64,000 nucleotides of DNA from Euglena gracilis (GCA_039621445.1 CP154955.1:7114010-7178009), one strand, 5' to 3'. Positions 1-10,790 are shown, counted from the first letter of the stretch. Notes: a model not told the origin generated them from the letters alone. Numbers and translations: made by a program.

Positions 1-1263
1 CCACGCAGCACCGCCCGAACACGTGCCCCCATGGCACGTCCCACCCCATGCACGGTACCATGCGACCCAACGCAGCCGTGCCTGCCCGTGTGGCACCGAT
101 CCCGAGCCTGCCTCACCCAGGTCTGACGGTTCGTACCCAGGCTTCCCAGTGACCCGTCCCTCACATCCCAGGCGGGTAGGGGGCCCACCACCGGAGGGAC
201 CGGCCCTAAAGGCCCAGCCGGCCCACGGTGCGACCTGGCGGACCGGACCCAGCCGGCCGCCGCCCGTTTGCCCCGGCTACCCAAGCCTGAAGGGGGCGGG
301 GGGGAAAGCGGAAAAGCCTGCTGCCAACCTGGGGTGAGTAAGGGGGTTTGGGCAGTACCATCCCTCGTGGTTCGTGGGGCCTTTGTCGTGGGGCTCGTCT
401 TGCTGCTTGGCTCTGGGTTCCCCGCTCGTCCTGCGGTGGGGGTGGGGGTGGCTGGTCTCCTGTCTTTGGCTCTGGCTCTCCTGGGCTCTCCCGGGCCTTT
501 TGGCTGCCTGGGGGGTTTTGGTTGGGTGTCCCCTCCCGGGCTGGCTCGGGGGGGGGGGGTCCGCTGGTTGGCTGGCTGGGGCGCGCTTGGGTCTGCCGGC
601 TGGGGGGGGGTACCCTGCCCCTCGCTTGTGGCGCCTGGGGTGTGCATGCTCTGCGGGTGGAGTGCCTGCTCTTGCCCCCGCTGTTGCCTGGCGCCCCTTC
701 CCACCTGGGCCGGGGTGCCGTGGCCTTCCTTGAGGCCGGGGTCAGGGGGTTCGGAGGTCCAGGAAGGGAAAGAGTGAGACAGGGAAAGGGTGCGGTCCAG
801 GGTCAACCCTTACCACAGGGTCAACCACAGCTTCCTGTGCTGCTCGCCGAACCGCACTGCCCACAGCTGCGCTGCACTGTTGAATTGATAAAATCTGACG
901 ATGGGCACCAGGATGCAGATAAAACGATACGGTAAACAATGCAGATTGGTTTGTGTGTGCATGCGCTCAGGCCGCCGCCGCCCACACTCCCCTTCCTACC
1001 GAGGCGCCGGCCTCGCCTGCCTTTGGCTTACCCCGGCGGCGGGGGGCGGGAGCGGTGCGCACCAGGCATCGAGTGCACTATGTACAAAAAAAGGGAAAGG
1101 AACGTTATAACTGAGGGATGCAAGAATGGGGCTGTTCTGAGGGAACTTCGGCCTGGGGGTCGGCTTTGGCTCCGCCCGGGTTGGGTGTGCGACCGACCGC
1201 CCACTCCCTGTTCGGAAGCGCGCGCAGCCTGGTGGGTGAGGATGTCGTCCGGGTTGACTTGCA
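1..1263 (+). repeat. 5' LTR of the methyltransferase chromovirus (truncated by window edge)
   Basis: Positions 1-1264 repeat at about 8940-10202 with scattered single-base differences. The shared sequence stops at GACTTGCAG, so the LTR most likely ends in CA at 1263. Just after it, a stretch beginning TGG at 1266 sits where a primer-binding site is expected; I could not match it to a tRNA. The true 5' end is outside the window. Confidence 0.85.
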
Positions 1264-1431
1264 GATGGAAAAGGCAAAGGAGGAAAAGACGGCGGCCGAC
1301 GGAGGAGTGTCGCCGCAGTGGAGGAGTGGGAGGAGTGAAGGGGCCGCCCAGGCCCCAGGGGAGGAGGCCTGGGCAGGCAGTCAAAACCCCGAGCCGGAGA
1401 CCGGCAAGAGGAAGTGCACGAGGTGAGAACC

Positions 1432-4400
1432 ATGCAGGTGTGCTCCACCACCCTGTCCAGGCATCGAGAGGAGGAAGGATGGCAGGTGGTGGCGAAAAAG
1501 AAAAGAAACCGCAAACCAAGACAATCACCACCGATGACACAACCCGACAAGGATCAAGGCGCAAAGGGAAGGAAGGAAGAATGGGAGAGATCTATGCCAA
1601 GGAAATGGCAAAGATCAACAACAAAGAACAACAACCACTCCAAGGGAAAAGGAAGTAAGAAGGAAACGACAACCTCATCGCGACAACCACCACAAGGGTC
1701 AACATCTACCACACAACACCCTCCCCGCGACACCAACCGGCATCCACAACAAGAAAAGCAACACCTACCCCAAAGAAAGCAACATCCACTGCGCGACACC
1801 GACCGGCATCCACCACAAGAAGAGCACCCAAGAAGCCTGACAGCCATGCAACAGCCCGACAACAATCGACCAGACACCCGGCAGCCACCCCACGAGCATC
1901 ATCCGCCACAAGAACCGTCATCTCCACCGCAACATCCCCACCATCAACAACTCCCACCAGAACGCTCCTCTAACCCGCTGCAGGCACCCCACGAGCATCA
2001 TCCGCCACAAGAACCGCCATCTCCACCTCAGCATCTCCACCATCGACATCTCCCACCAGAACGGACATGCAACCCGCAGCAGCCACCCCACGAGCGTCAT
2101 CATCCACAAGAACCGTCATCCCCACCCCAACATCCCCTCCAACGACATCTCCCACCAGAACGGACATCCGAACCCCGACCCCGACCGCAGCCGCCGCCAC
2201 TGGAACCGACACCATCATCCAAGCTGCATCCTCCCCAACGACCACTCCCACCAGAACCTTCATCTTCACTGCAACAACTACCTCGACAGCAGCTACCCCA
2301 CAAACCCGCATCATCATCAAAGCGACATCTACTCCAACGTCAACATCCACCAGAACCTTCATCTTCTCCACAGCATCCACCATCGCCGCTGCCGCCACGA
2401 GAACCGACTCCATCATCTAAGCCACATCCACACCAACCACAACTCCCACGAGAACCTTCATCCACATCACGACATCCGTCATCGCAGCCGCCACCACGAG
2501 AACTGTCTTCATCTTTGCAGCTACATCCACCCCAACATTATCGCCCACCAGAACCTTCATCTTCTTCGCGACGCCCACCTTCGCGGCTGCCACCACGAGA
2601 ACCGTCTCCGTCATCACAGCGATACCCACACCAACTTCATCGCCCACAGGAACCGTTACCTCCTCCGCAACATCCACAATCGCTACAACCGCCACGAGAA
2701 CCGATTTCGTCATCTCAACAGCATCCACATCAACCACAACTCCCACCAGGACCGTCATCTGCATCACCACGACAGCTGCTTCTGGAACCGTCATCAAAGC
2801 GACATCCTCATCAACGATATCACCCACGGGAACCGTCATCTACTTCGCGACATCCACTGCCACTACAGCCGCCACTCGAACCACCATCATCATCACAAGG
2901 AAACACCCCGCCACCTCTCCCACAAGAACCTTCATCTTCGTCTCAGCATCCACTTCAACAACAACCTCCACCGGAACCGACTTCTACATCGCCGCATCCC
3001 CACCAACACCAACCACCAAGCGATTCCCAGCATCAACCACAACCGCCTCAAGAAGGATCAAGACAACATCTACAACAAGAAACACCGCATCCGCATCCAA
3101 CATCCAGCAACATCGCCCAAGCCACATCCACATCCGTGCCTCCAGACTCAGCGACGCCAGAAGCAAAAGAAGAGAAGCACCAGCAGAGCCGCGGACGCGA
3201 GCTCTGGGCACTGGACCTGTTCTCAGGGACAGGCAGTGTCCGCCGGGCCCTGGAGGCACTGGGTTACCATGTCGTGACTGTCGACTGGGACTCCCGGTGG
3301 CACCCCGATGTGGTGGTGGACATCCGGCGATGGGAGTACTGGCAGCAGTATTCCCCGGGTGACTTCGATCTGGTGGCAGCATCCCCACCCTGCACCGAGT
3401 ACTCATCGGCAATGACGACAAGGCCGAGGCGGTTGAGGGAAGCAGATGCGGTGGTGAGGAAAACAAAGGAGATCACCCAGTACCTCTCTCCGGCGAAGTG
3501 GTGGATCGAGAATCCCCGGTACGGGCTGCTCCGCAGGAGGGGAGTAGTCCGAGACCTGGCCTTCGTGGACCTCGACTACTGCATGTTCGGAGACTTCGGC
3601 TACCGGAAGCCCACCCGGTTCTGGTTACTGAGGGAGATGGCCAGGGATCTCACCAACGTGTTGTGCGATGGCCGATGCAAAAGCTCGGTGCAAGGGGACA
3701 AAGGAAGACGGCGCCACCGGTTCCAGCTGGGCGGCAGGTGCCCCCACAGAGTGTCACGAGAGGAGGCGTACAGAATCCCAAGCGGCGTGGTGGAGTACCT
3801 GTGCCAAGGCACAGGACCACAAGCAGCAACCGAAGCAGAAGGAGCAGTGTCCAACAGCAAAGTGCAAGAGGTGACCATCAAGCCGTGGCACGTAAAGCCG
3901 GCCCGCTTTCGAGTGGGCAGGGTGCAAAGGAGAGGAGGCGGATGCCAGCTGCTGCTGGAAGTGACCGTGGAAGCCAATGGTGAGTGCTACCAAGCAAAAG
4001 CAGTCATCGACACCGGAGCCCAGACGTCTCTCTGCCGGAGGGACCTGCTGCCAGAAGCCTGCTTCACGCAGTCAAGCAAGCTGCTGCTCAAGACAGTGAG
4101 TGGCGAAGAGCTCAAGGGAGGGAAGAACGAGGCCACCTTCACTCTCTCCTTCGAGGCAAGGAGCGAAGAAGGCGTGCCAGTGGGAAGCCACTGGAGCAGC
4201 ACCGTCACCGCACACGACAGGGACATCGGCTGCGACCTCATCCTCGGGTATCCGTGGTTGAAGGTCAATCGCATCGACGTGCAGCCGTGGAGAGATGCAC
4301 TCCAGCTGCATGATCCGCCACGGTGGGTGCTGTGGGCGCAAAAGAACAGCACCGTCCAAGTACAAGGAAGATCGACAACAGCAGTGGTCACCCAGCAAGA

Positions 4401-5370
4401 GCCGCAACCACACCCAGCATCCTCAACCCAACAACCCCTCCAACAACCTCTGACATCAACGGTAACACAACATCAAGAGGAAGAAAAGTGTCTGTGGAAA
4501 GAAGAAGAAGATGTGGAGGAGCAAATGCTGGCATTGGTGGAGAAGATGCGGATGTGCGTTCGCGGAGAGATCCATGAAGCCGAGGAGGATGAAGATGCGT
4601 CGGATGAGGAGATCTCCGACAACGAGGCACTCCAGGAAGCAGCAAGGCACATCCTCCAAGTGCAGGGCGAGCAGGGGGAAATCAGAGGCGTGGTGCAGTC
4701 AGACGACGAGCATCCAGATCCACTGGCATCCAAGCTCCGGCAAGAAATCCTGGATGAATACGCAGGACGCGCCTTCCGGGAAAGAGTGTGGCCAAATCCC
4801 CCAGCAAGAGGGACGCATGGCAAGGCCGTGCTCAGGCTGAAGCCAGGAGCAGTGCCAGTGGTGGGCAGAGTGATCCACCTGAGAGGAGAAAGGCATGATG
4901 CCCTGAGGGAAATGGAGGTAGAGTGCGGGAAGGACGGCAAGCTGGAACCCGGGAGGGGTCCGTGGAGAGCAGCCGCCTTCCCAAAAAAAAGAAAAGCGGG
5001 AAGTGGAGACTGGTGTGCGATTACGCGCTCACCAACAAGCAGCTGCCGCCGGACAGCTACCCGCTGCCCCTCACCGAGGAGATCGTGGCCGAGCAAGCAA
5101 GATGTGAGCTGTTCAGCACAGTGGACCTCCGGGATGCCTTCCATCAAGTCGCCCTTGACGCCGAGTCCCGGCCAATCACCAACATCCAAATGCCGGGCGG
5201 CCTTTGGCAGTGGACTGTGGTCCCACAAGGGATCAATGTGGGCCCGGCACTGCTGCAACGGGACATCGATGCGACGTGTGCCGGACTGCAAAGGCACTCA
5301 AGGCCGTACTTTGATGACATCGTCATCTGCACCAAAAGAAAAGTCGGCAAATCGAAAGAAGACTTCCTGA
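1432..5370 (+). CDS. Retroelement polyprotein N-terminal part: HPQ-rich region, C5 methyltransferase, aspartic protease
   Basis: The frame is open from 1414; the first ATG is at 1432. Numbered from 1414, residues of about 95-590 are a low-complexity His/Pro/Gln/Ser repeat region. About 596-810 form a compact cytosine-5 methyltransferase: motif I DLFSGTGS (601-608), catalytic PPC with Cys660, ENP (699-701), and a late FGYRKPTRFW block (728-737). A retroviral-type aspartic protease follows with the DTG active site at 866-868. No gag CCHC knuckle is visible. The polyprotein frame shifts by -1 at the A8 run at 4983-4990, inside the start of the RT, and the frame after that run to 5370 is out-of-frame read-through. 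The methyltransferase is expected to add methyl groups to cytosine in DNA, and the protease to cut the polyprotein. Gag function is not shown. Confidence 0.85.
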   Translation: MQVCSTTLSRHREEEGWQVVAKKKRNRKPRQSPPMTQPDKDQGAKGRKEEWERSMPRKWQRSTTKNNNHSKGKGSKKETTTSSRQPPQGSTSTTQHPPRDTNRHPQQEKQHLPQRKQHPLRDTDRHPPQEEHPRSLTAMQQPDNNRPDTRQPPHEHHPPQEPSSPPQHPHHQQLPPERSSNPLQAPHEHHPPQEPPSPPQHLHHRHLPPERTCNPQQPPHERHHPQEPSSPPQHPLQRHLPPERTSEPRPRPQPPPLEPTPSSKLHPPQRPLPPEPSSSLQQLPRQQLPHKPASSSKRHLLQRQHPPEPSSSPQHPPSPLPPREPTPSSKPHPHQPQLPREPSSTSRHPSSQPPPRELSSSLQLHPPQHYRPPEPSSSSRRPPSRLPPREPSPSSQRYPHQLHRPQEPLPPPQHPQSLQPPREPISSSQQHPHQPQLPPGPSSASPRQLLLEPSSKRHPHQRYHPREPSSTSRHPLPLQPPLEPPSSSQGNTPPPLPQEPSSSSQHPLQQQPPPEPTSTSPHPHQHQPPSDSQHQPQPPQEGSRQHLQQETPHPHPTSSNIAQATSTSVPPDSATPEAKEEKHQQSRGRELWALDLFSGTGSVRRALEALGYHVVTVDWDSRWHPDVVVDIRRWEYWQQYSPGDFDLVAASPPCTEYSSAMTTRPRRLREADAVVRKTKEITQYLSPAKWWIENPRYGLLRRRGVVRDLAFVDLDYCMFGDFGYRKPTRFWLLREMARDLTNVLCDGRCKSSVQGDKGRRRHRFQLGGRCPHRVSREEAYRIPSGVVEYLCQGTGPQAATEAEGAVSNSKVQEVTIKPWHVKPARFRVGRVQRRGGGCQLLLEVTVEANGECYQAKAVIDTGAQTSLCRRDLLPEACFTQSSKLLLKTVSGEELKGGKNEATFTLSFEARSEEGVPVGSHWSSTVTAHDRDIGCDLILGYPWLKVNRIDVQPWRDALQLHDPPRWVLWAQKNSTVQVQGRSTTAVVTQQEPQPHPASSTQQPLQQPLTSTVTQHQEEEKCLWKEEEDVEEQMLALVEKMRMCVRGEIHEAEEDEDASDEEISDNEALQEAARHILQVQGEQGEIRGVVQSDDEHPDPLASKLRQEILDEYAGRAFRERVWPNPPARGTHGKAVLRLKPGAVPVVGRVIHLRGERHDALREMEVECGKDGKLEPGRGPWRAAAFPKKRKAGSGDWCAITRSPTSSCRRTATRCPSPRRSWPSKQDVSCSAQWTSGMPSIKSPLTPSPGQSPTSKCRAAFGSGLWSHKGSMWARHCCNGTSMRRVPDCKGTQGRTLMTSSSAPKEKSANRKKTS
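1690..3170 (+). repeat. Degenerate coding tandem repeat (His/Pro/Gln/Ser-rich)
   Basis: A roughly 57-60 base unit recurs about 20 times and encodes variants of PPEPSSSPQHPHQ. It lies inside the polyprotein frame and stays open throughout. It occupies the place where gag would normally be. Opposite-strand and other-frame open stretches here are by-products of the same composition. Confidence 0.75.
3199..3840 (+). CDS. Cytosine-5 DNA methyltransferase domain within the polyprotein
   Basis: This is the methyltransferase part of the longer polyprotein frame. Motif I binds S-adenosylmethionine (DLFSGTGS), motif IV gives the PPC nucleophile (AASPPCTEYS), and motif VI reads WWIENP. A late block, IPSGVVEYL, resembles motif X of this superfamily. 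At about 210 residues it is much shorter than Dnmt1- or Dnmt3-type enzymes and has little room for a target-recognition domain. It looks closer to the compact phage-like C5 methyltransferases. All residues needed for catalysis that I can identify are intact. Sequence specificity cannot be read from the sequence. Confidence 0.85.
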
Positions 5371-7118
5371 AGGCCCATGCCGCAGATGTCCGGGAGACGC
5401 TGGCAGCCCTCGAGCGCGACAAGTGGGTCTCGGACCACAAGAAGATGAAGCTGTTCATGCGCCGAGTGGAGTTTGTCGGCCATGTGCTGGGAGGAGGAAG
5501 AAGGTCGCCAGCCCCAGGGAAGCTGGCAGCGGTCCAGAAGTGGGAGCTGCCCAAGAACGTCTCCAGCCTCCGGGCATTTTTGGGGCTGTGCAATTTTTAC
5601 AGCGGATACGTGCGAATGTTCGCCGAATATGCGGCACCACTGCAGGAAAAGCTGAAGCTGCCCCGGGAGCTCGCCAAAGCAGGCAGCAAACACCCGGTGA
5701 CATGGACCAAGGAGGAAGAGAAGGCATTCGAGCGCCTGAAGCAGGCACTCGTGGCGGACCTCGAGCTGTACCACATGGACCCCACCAAGCCGTTTGTCCT
5801 GCGGACAGATGCATTGGACTACGCGGTGGGTGCGGCGCTGGAGCAGTTCCCACTGGTGGAAGGACTCCCGTCCCTCGCGGACATCAAGCCAGGTGCCTCC
5901 ATCCCCGTGGCCTTCATGAGCCGCAAGCTCACCGATGGCCAACGGCAGAAGTGGGACACCAGGGACAAGGAGACGTATGCAATCGTCTCCGCCCTGGACA
6001 AGTGGGCGCCGTACATTCTGGACAACGAGGTGCTGGTGCTGACAGACCACAAGAGCCTACAAGGGTGGTACAAAGAGCATGTCGCAGGAGTCGGCCCACA
6101 AGGCCGCCGAGCAAGGTGGCATGCAAAGCTCAACAACTTCCGGCTGGAAGTCATCCATGTGCCAGGCCAAGCAAACACCATCGGAGATGCGCTCTCAAGA
6201 TGGGCATATCCCGCCAGCCAAGGCTTCAAGGACATCACCTGGCATGGCACCGATCAAGACACGAAAGAAATGCAAAAGCAAATCCAGAAGGAGAAGGAAG
6301 AGGAGAGATCGTGTCCAAAGGCCACTCACCCAATCGACACAGCCACCGAAGAAAAGCAAGGTTGCATCATACGGCTCAAGCACAAAACCACCGAGAACAC
6401 CGAAGTGGCAGTGACCACCCGAGCACAGATGAAAAAGAACCAGCCAGCACCAACAGCCAAGGGGTCCACCGACATGGAGACGCCAAGCCCAGCACAGCAA
6501 GACACAGCAAGACCCACCAGACCCGCCAGAGAAGCCAGCAGCATGCCAAAGAAAAACGAAAAGCCAGCAGTCCCACAGGCCAGCAGCAAATCAGCCAAAG
6601 ACTCAGTGGAGGACGAGGATGACGTGGTGGAAATCACAGCACCCACAGCAGAAACACCCAAGGAAAAGGATGCCACAACATCAACCGCCGACCCAACAAC
6701 CTCATCGCCCCATCAACATCCCGACACCTCTATCATGCAGCCGCAACCTCCGTCTTCCAGCATCCCAGCACCCTTACCATCCTCATCATCACCCGACATC
6801 CCAACATCCTCCCCAACCACATCTGCCCCTGATCATCCCATCACCGACCCCGCAGACGCCGAGGAGGACATCGACATCTACACCATGGACTGGGGACCGC
6901 ACTATGAGAAGTGCCCCAGATGGCAAACCGTGTGGCGCGACACCAAGATCGGAGACACGTGGCCCAAGGGCTACCGGGTTGAACACAAGAGGCTCCTGAA
7001 GGATGGGGTCTGGTGCGGGCCTGGTGGGCAAGGTCCTCAGAGCACAGCATGCCCAGACGGGCCATTGGGCAGGCGATATGCTGATGAAGGAGGCTCACCG
7101 TTTCTTCCACTTCGCTGA
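4982..7118 (+). CDS. Reverse transcriptase and RNase H of the methyltransferase chromovirus
   Basis: The frame is open from 4923, but the homologous protein joins the upstream polyprotein at the A8 run at 4983-4990. RT signatures include KWRLVCDYALTNK, FSTVDLRDAFHQV, WTVVPQGINVGPALLQ and the catalytic YFDD box at 5307-5318. RNase H follows with its first Asp in LRTDALDYAVG near 5808 and with VLTDHKSLQGW. Residues of about 430-640 are a Thr/Pro/Ser-rich linker. The useful frame ends near 7015, where a +1 shift leads into the integrase. It would copy the element RNA into DNA and degrade the RNA template strand. Confidence 0.88.
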
Positions 7119-8475
7119 CGAGGAGGAGGCAAAGAAGCTGGCCGAGAGGATGCAGAAAATCTGCAGTTACTGCCAAGCAGTGGAACACCCCCATCAGCCG
7201 CTGAACCTGAAGGTGACACCGACACCGGTGCCGCCCCACATCATGACCAGCGTCTGCATCGACCTGTTTGTGATGCCCGAGGTTGAGTTCGAGGGCAAGC
7301 TGTTCAATGTCGTCGCGGGCTGCGTCGACAGACACAGCGGCTGGGTGAAGGCCACGGCACACCACACGAGGGGGTTGACGGCAGCCAAGGTCGCCAAGGC
7401 GATGTACCGCAAGTGGTGGTCGCCCCATGGGATCCCAAGTGTGATCACCTCGGACAGGGGGCCCCACTTCGCATGAGCGTGGTGGCGAACCATGTGTGCC
7501 CTGCAAGGCGTGCGGCACGCCTACTCCCAAGCACACCACCACCCCGCCAACGGCAGAGCAGAGCAGATGGGAGCACAGCTGCAGAAGCAGCTGCGGCACA
7601 TCCACGAGGAGAAAGGAATTCCGTGGGTGGATGCACTCCCCATCGCTGTCCAACGCCTCAACGACAAAGAAGGACCAAGCGGGATGTCACCATACGAAGT
7701 GCTCTATGGAAGGCACCGGCCATATGCTGGTGTCCCCTACGAGCCACCCACCAAGGCTGAAGATGCAGTGAGCTTCTTCGAGCGGCAGAAGCTGGTGGAC
7801 AAGAAAGTCGCAGACACCGTGAACCAGTTGAATCAAAAACAGACCGAGCAGTTGAACAAGCGACGCAAGGAGCTGCCACCGCTGCAAGTGGGCAGCAAGG
7901 CGTGGTACCTGCGGCCAAGGGGCAGGCCAGGGGAGAAGCTGGAGAGCTACTGGCTGGTCCCGTGCCGCGTGATGGAGAAGAGAAGTGAGCACGGCTACGT
8001 GGTGGAACTGCAGGAAGGAAGGATGCAAGAAGCACACCGGTGCCAGCTGAAGGCGTACGCAGAGGGCGATGAAGAGCTGGGATCACCACTGAAGCTATTC
8101 CACTTCAAGCAAGCCAGGTCAGATCCTCCAACCGGGATCGATGAGTGGAACGTCGAAAAGGTGGTGACCCACCGAAGAACGCCAGGGGGAGAGCTGGAGT
8201 TCAAGGTGCAGTGGGAAGGTTCCACCGAACTCACCTGGGAACCGCTGCACCACTTCTTCCACAGCTACAGCCAGCCCATCGTTGATTACTTCCAGAAGAA
8301 GAACCTGAAGGAGGATGTCATGGCCCATCTGGCCAAACACCCAACAGAGGTGTCCAGGGTGTGGCTGTCAGCAGTAGAAGGAGGACCGAGGCAAGACAAG
8401 ATGTGGTCACTTGAGTGGGAAGAGCCCCCCACTGAGTGGACATGTGAGGAGAAGGAGGCGAACCAGCAGCTGTGA
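7003..8475 (+). pseudogene. Integrase with C-terminal chromodomain, interrupted by one TGA
   Basis: One frame encodes the whole region apart from an in-frame TGA at 7474-7476. The N-terminal HHCC zinc finger has His in QHAQTGH and Cys in ICSYC. The catalytic triad is Asp in CIDLF, Asp in TSDRGPH just before the TGA, and Glu in NGRAEQ just after it. Near 8137-8310 a chromodomain is clear (EWNVEKVV, FKVQWEGS, LTWEP). Chromodomains direct integration to marked chromatin. The upstream frame enters here by a +1 shift at about 7015-7030. Unless the TGA is a sequencing error or is read through, this copy cannot make an integrase. Confidence 0.85.
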
Positions 8476-8939
8476 GGGGCAGAAGCCCCCAGAACCCCAG
8501 CGACGGGGCCGCCAGCAAGAGGAGAGACAGCAAAACCGCAGAGACAAAAACACCCCACTAGCACAAGAGAAAATGGCGAAGAGCCACCACAGCACCCAAC
8601 GAGAAACGGAGAGACCGACACCAGCCGAGGGAACAGCAAGCCAGGAAGGGGAGAGCCCCAAAAACGCCCAAGCCCACGAAGGCCAAAAGAGAGGCCCACC
8701 ATAGGCGCCCGGTCGGGACCACCTGGCCTAGTCAACGGCAGAAGCGGCAACCTCAACATAGCTCCCACCTCCAACAGCACCCTCAGCTTCCAGCTTCCCC
8801 AACCTCTCCCCACAACCCATACATCAGCTCCGTACCCCAGTGCCACCCCAAACCCGCAGCCCCGCAGTTCCCCTCACCTCAGCCTCCGACCCACCGACCC
8901 GTCTCCCACCGCACCGCACTGGAGCACAACGACCAGTCA

Positions 8940-10201
8940 CCACGCAGCACCGCCCGAACACGGCGCCCATGGCACGTCCCACCCCATTCACGGTACCATG
9001 CGACCCAACGCAGCCGTGCCTGCCCGTGTGGCACCGATCCCGAGCCTGCCTCACCCAGGTCTGACGGTTCATACCCAGGCTTCCCAGTGACCCGTCCCTC
9101 GCACCCCAGGCGGGTAGGGGGCCCACCACCGGAGGGACCGGCCCTAAAGGCCCAGCCGGCCCACGGTGCGACCTGGCGGACCGGACCCAGCCGGCCGCCG
9201 CCCGTTTGCCCCGGCTACCCAAGCCTGAAGGGGGCGGGGGGGAAAGCGGAAAAGCCTGCTGCCAACCTGGGGTGAGTAAGGGGGTTTGGGCAGTACCATC
9301 CCTCGTGGTTCGTGGGGCCTTTGTCGTGGGGCTCGTCTTGCTGCTTGGCTCTGGGTTCCCCGCTCGTCCTGCGGTGGGGGTGGGGGTGGCTGGTCTCCTG
9401 TCTTTGGCTCTGGCTCTCCTGGGCTCTCCCAGGCCTTTTGGCTGCCTGGGGGGTTTTGGTTGGGTGTCCCCTCCCGGGCTGGCTCGGGGGGAGGGGGTCC
9501 GCTGGTTGGCTGGCTGGGGCGCGCTTGTGTCTGCCGGCTGGGGGGGGGTACCCTGCCCCTCGCTTGTGGCGCCTGGGGTGTGCATGCTCTGCGGGTGGAG
9601 TGCCTGCTCTTGCCCCCGCTGTTGCCTGGCGCCCCTTCCCACCTGGGCCGGGGTGCCGTGGCCTTCCTTGAGGCCGGGGTCAGGGGGTTCGGAGGTCCAG
9701 GAAGGGAAAGAGTGAGACAGGGAAAGGGTGCGGTCCAGGGTCAACCCTTACCACAGGGTCAACCACAGCTTCCTGTGCTGCTCGCCGAACCGCACTGCCC
9801 ACAGCTGCGCTGCACTGTTGAATTGATAAAATCTGACGATGGGCACCAGGATGCAGATAAAACGATACGGTAAACAATGCAGATTGGTTTGTGTGTGCAT
9901 GCGCTCAGGCCGCCGCCGCCCACACTCCCCTTCCTACCGAGGCGCCGGCCTCGCCTGCCTTTGGCTTACCCCGGCGGCGGGGGGCGGGAGCGGTGCGCAC
10001 CAGGCATCGAGTGCACTATGTACAAAAAAAGGGAAAGGAACGTTATAACTGAGGGATGCAAGAATGGGGCTGTTCTGAGGGAACTTCGGCCTGGGGGTCG
10101 GCTTTGGCTCCGCCCGGGTTGGGTGTGCGACCGACCGCCCACTCCCCGTTCGGAAGCGCCGGCAGCCTGGTGGGTGAGGATGTCGTCCGGGTTGACTTGC
10201 A
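8940..10201 (+). repeat. 3' LTR of the methyltransferase chromovirus
   Basis: This segment matches positions 1-1263 almost base for base. Its own 5' boundary lies somewhere in 8476-8940 and cannot be fixed, because the left copy starts outside the window. Purine-rich stretches at 8602-8665 are candidate polypurine tracts. The repeat ends in CA at 10201, after which the two copies diverge. Confidence 0.85.
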
Positions 10202-10436
10202 GGCTGCGGCCAGGGGGTGGGTAAGGCATGTGCGCTTCCCGGCGGGCCTGGGGGGCGTGCTTGTGCTCGCCCTTGGCCGGGGGGGGGTGCCTCGCTCGGC
10301 CTGGGCCGCGCCGCTTGCCTTCGTCTGCCCGCGGCGGACAATCCGGCGGGGGGCAGGCCTCCGTGTGGCAGAGGCGGGCTGCATCCTGGGTCTGGCTGGT
10401 CAGTCTGGCTGGTGTGCGTGCTCCTGGCCTGGCGCC

Positions 10437-10790
10437 CTGGGGGGGGGTGCGGTTTTTTTTTGGCCGCCCCCTGGGGGGGGGGCGGTTTTTTTTTGGCCGC
10501 CCCTGGGGGGTGGCGTTTTTTTTTTGGGCCGCCCCCTGGGGGGCGCGGTTTTTTTTGGCCGCCCCTGGGGGGGGGCGGCTTTTTTTTGGCCGTCCCTGGG
10601 GGGGTTTTTGTTTCTTTTTTTGGCCGCCCCTGGGGAGGGGCGGTTTTTTTAGTTTTTTTTTTGGCCGCCCCCTGGGTGGGGCGTTTATTTTTTGGCCGCC
10701 CCCTGGGGGGGCGTTTTTTTTTTGGCCGCCCCCTGGGGGGGGGCGGTTTCTTTCTTTTTTGGGCTGCCCTGGGGGGGTTTGGTGCCCCCT
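10437..10790. repeat. Tandem array of T-run plus GGCCGCCCC unit
   Basis: About eleven copies of a 28-36 base unit: a run of 7-10 T, then GGCCGCCCC(C)TGGGGGG and GGCGG. Each unit can fold on itself (GGCCGCCCC against GGGGGCGG). The long open frames that cross it are composition effects. Confidence 0.8.

Larger units (their letters stand above)
1..10201 (+). mobile_element. Ty3/gypsy chromovirus carrying a DNA methyltransferase domain
   Basis: Domain order on the plus strand is: terminal repeat, a His/Pro/Gln-rich repetitive region, C5 cytosine methyltransferase, aspartic protease, reverse transcriptase, RNase H, HHCC zinc finger plus DDE integrase, chromodomain, terminal repeat. Integrase after RT/RNase H and a C-terminal chromodomain define the chromovirus branch of Ty3/gypsy. 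The left edge lies outside the window, so no target-site duplication can be checked. The two terminal repeats differ at only a few positions over about 1.26 kb, which implies a recent insertion. Even so, the coding part holds two frameshifts and one nonsense codon. A methyltransferase between the N-terminal region and the protease is not part of a standard chromovirus. Confidence 0.9.

Noticed and set aside
1554-2839. Val/Ala/Met-rich minus-strand frames opposite the HPQ region
   Set aside because: Shadow frames of the coding repeat on the plus strand.
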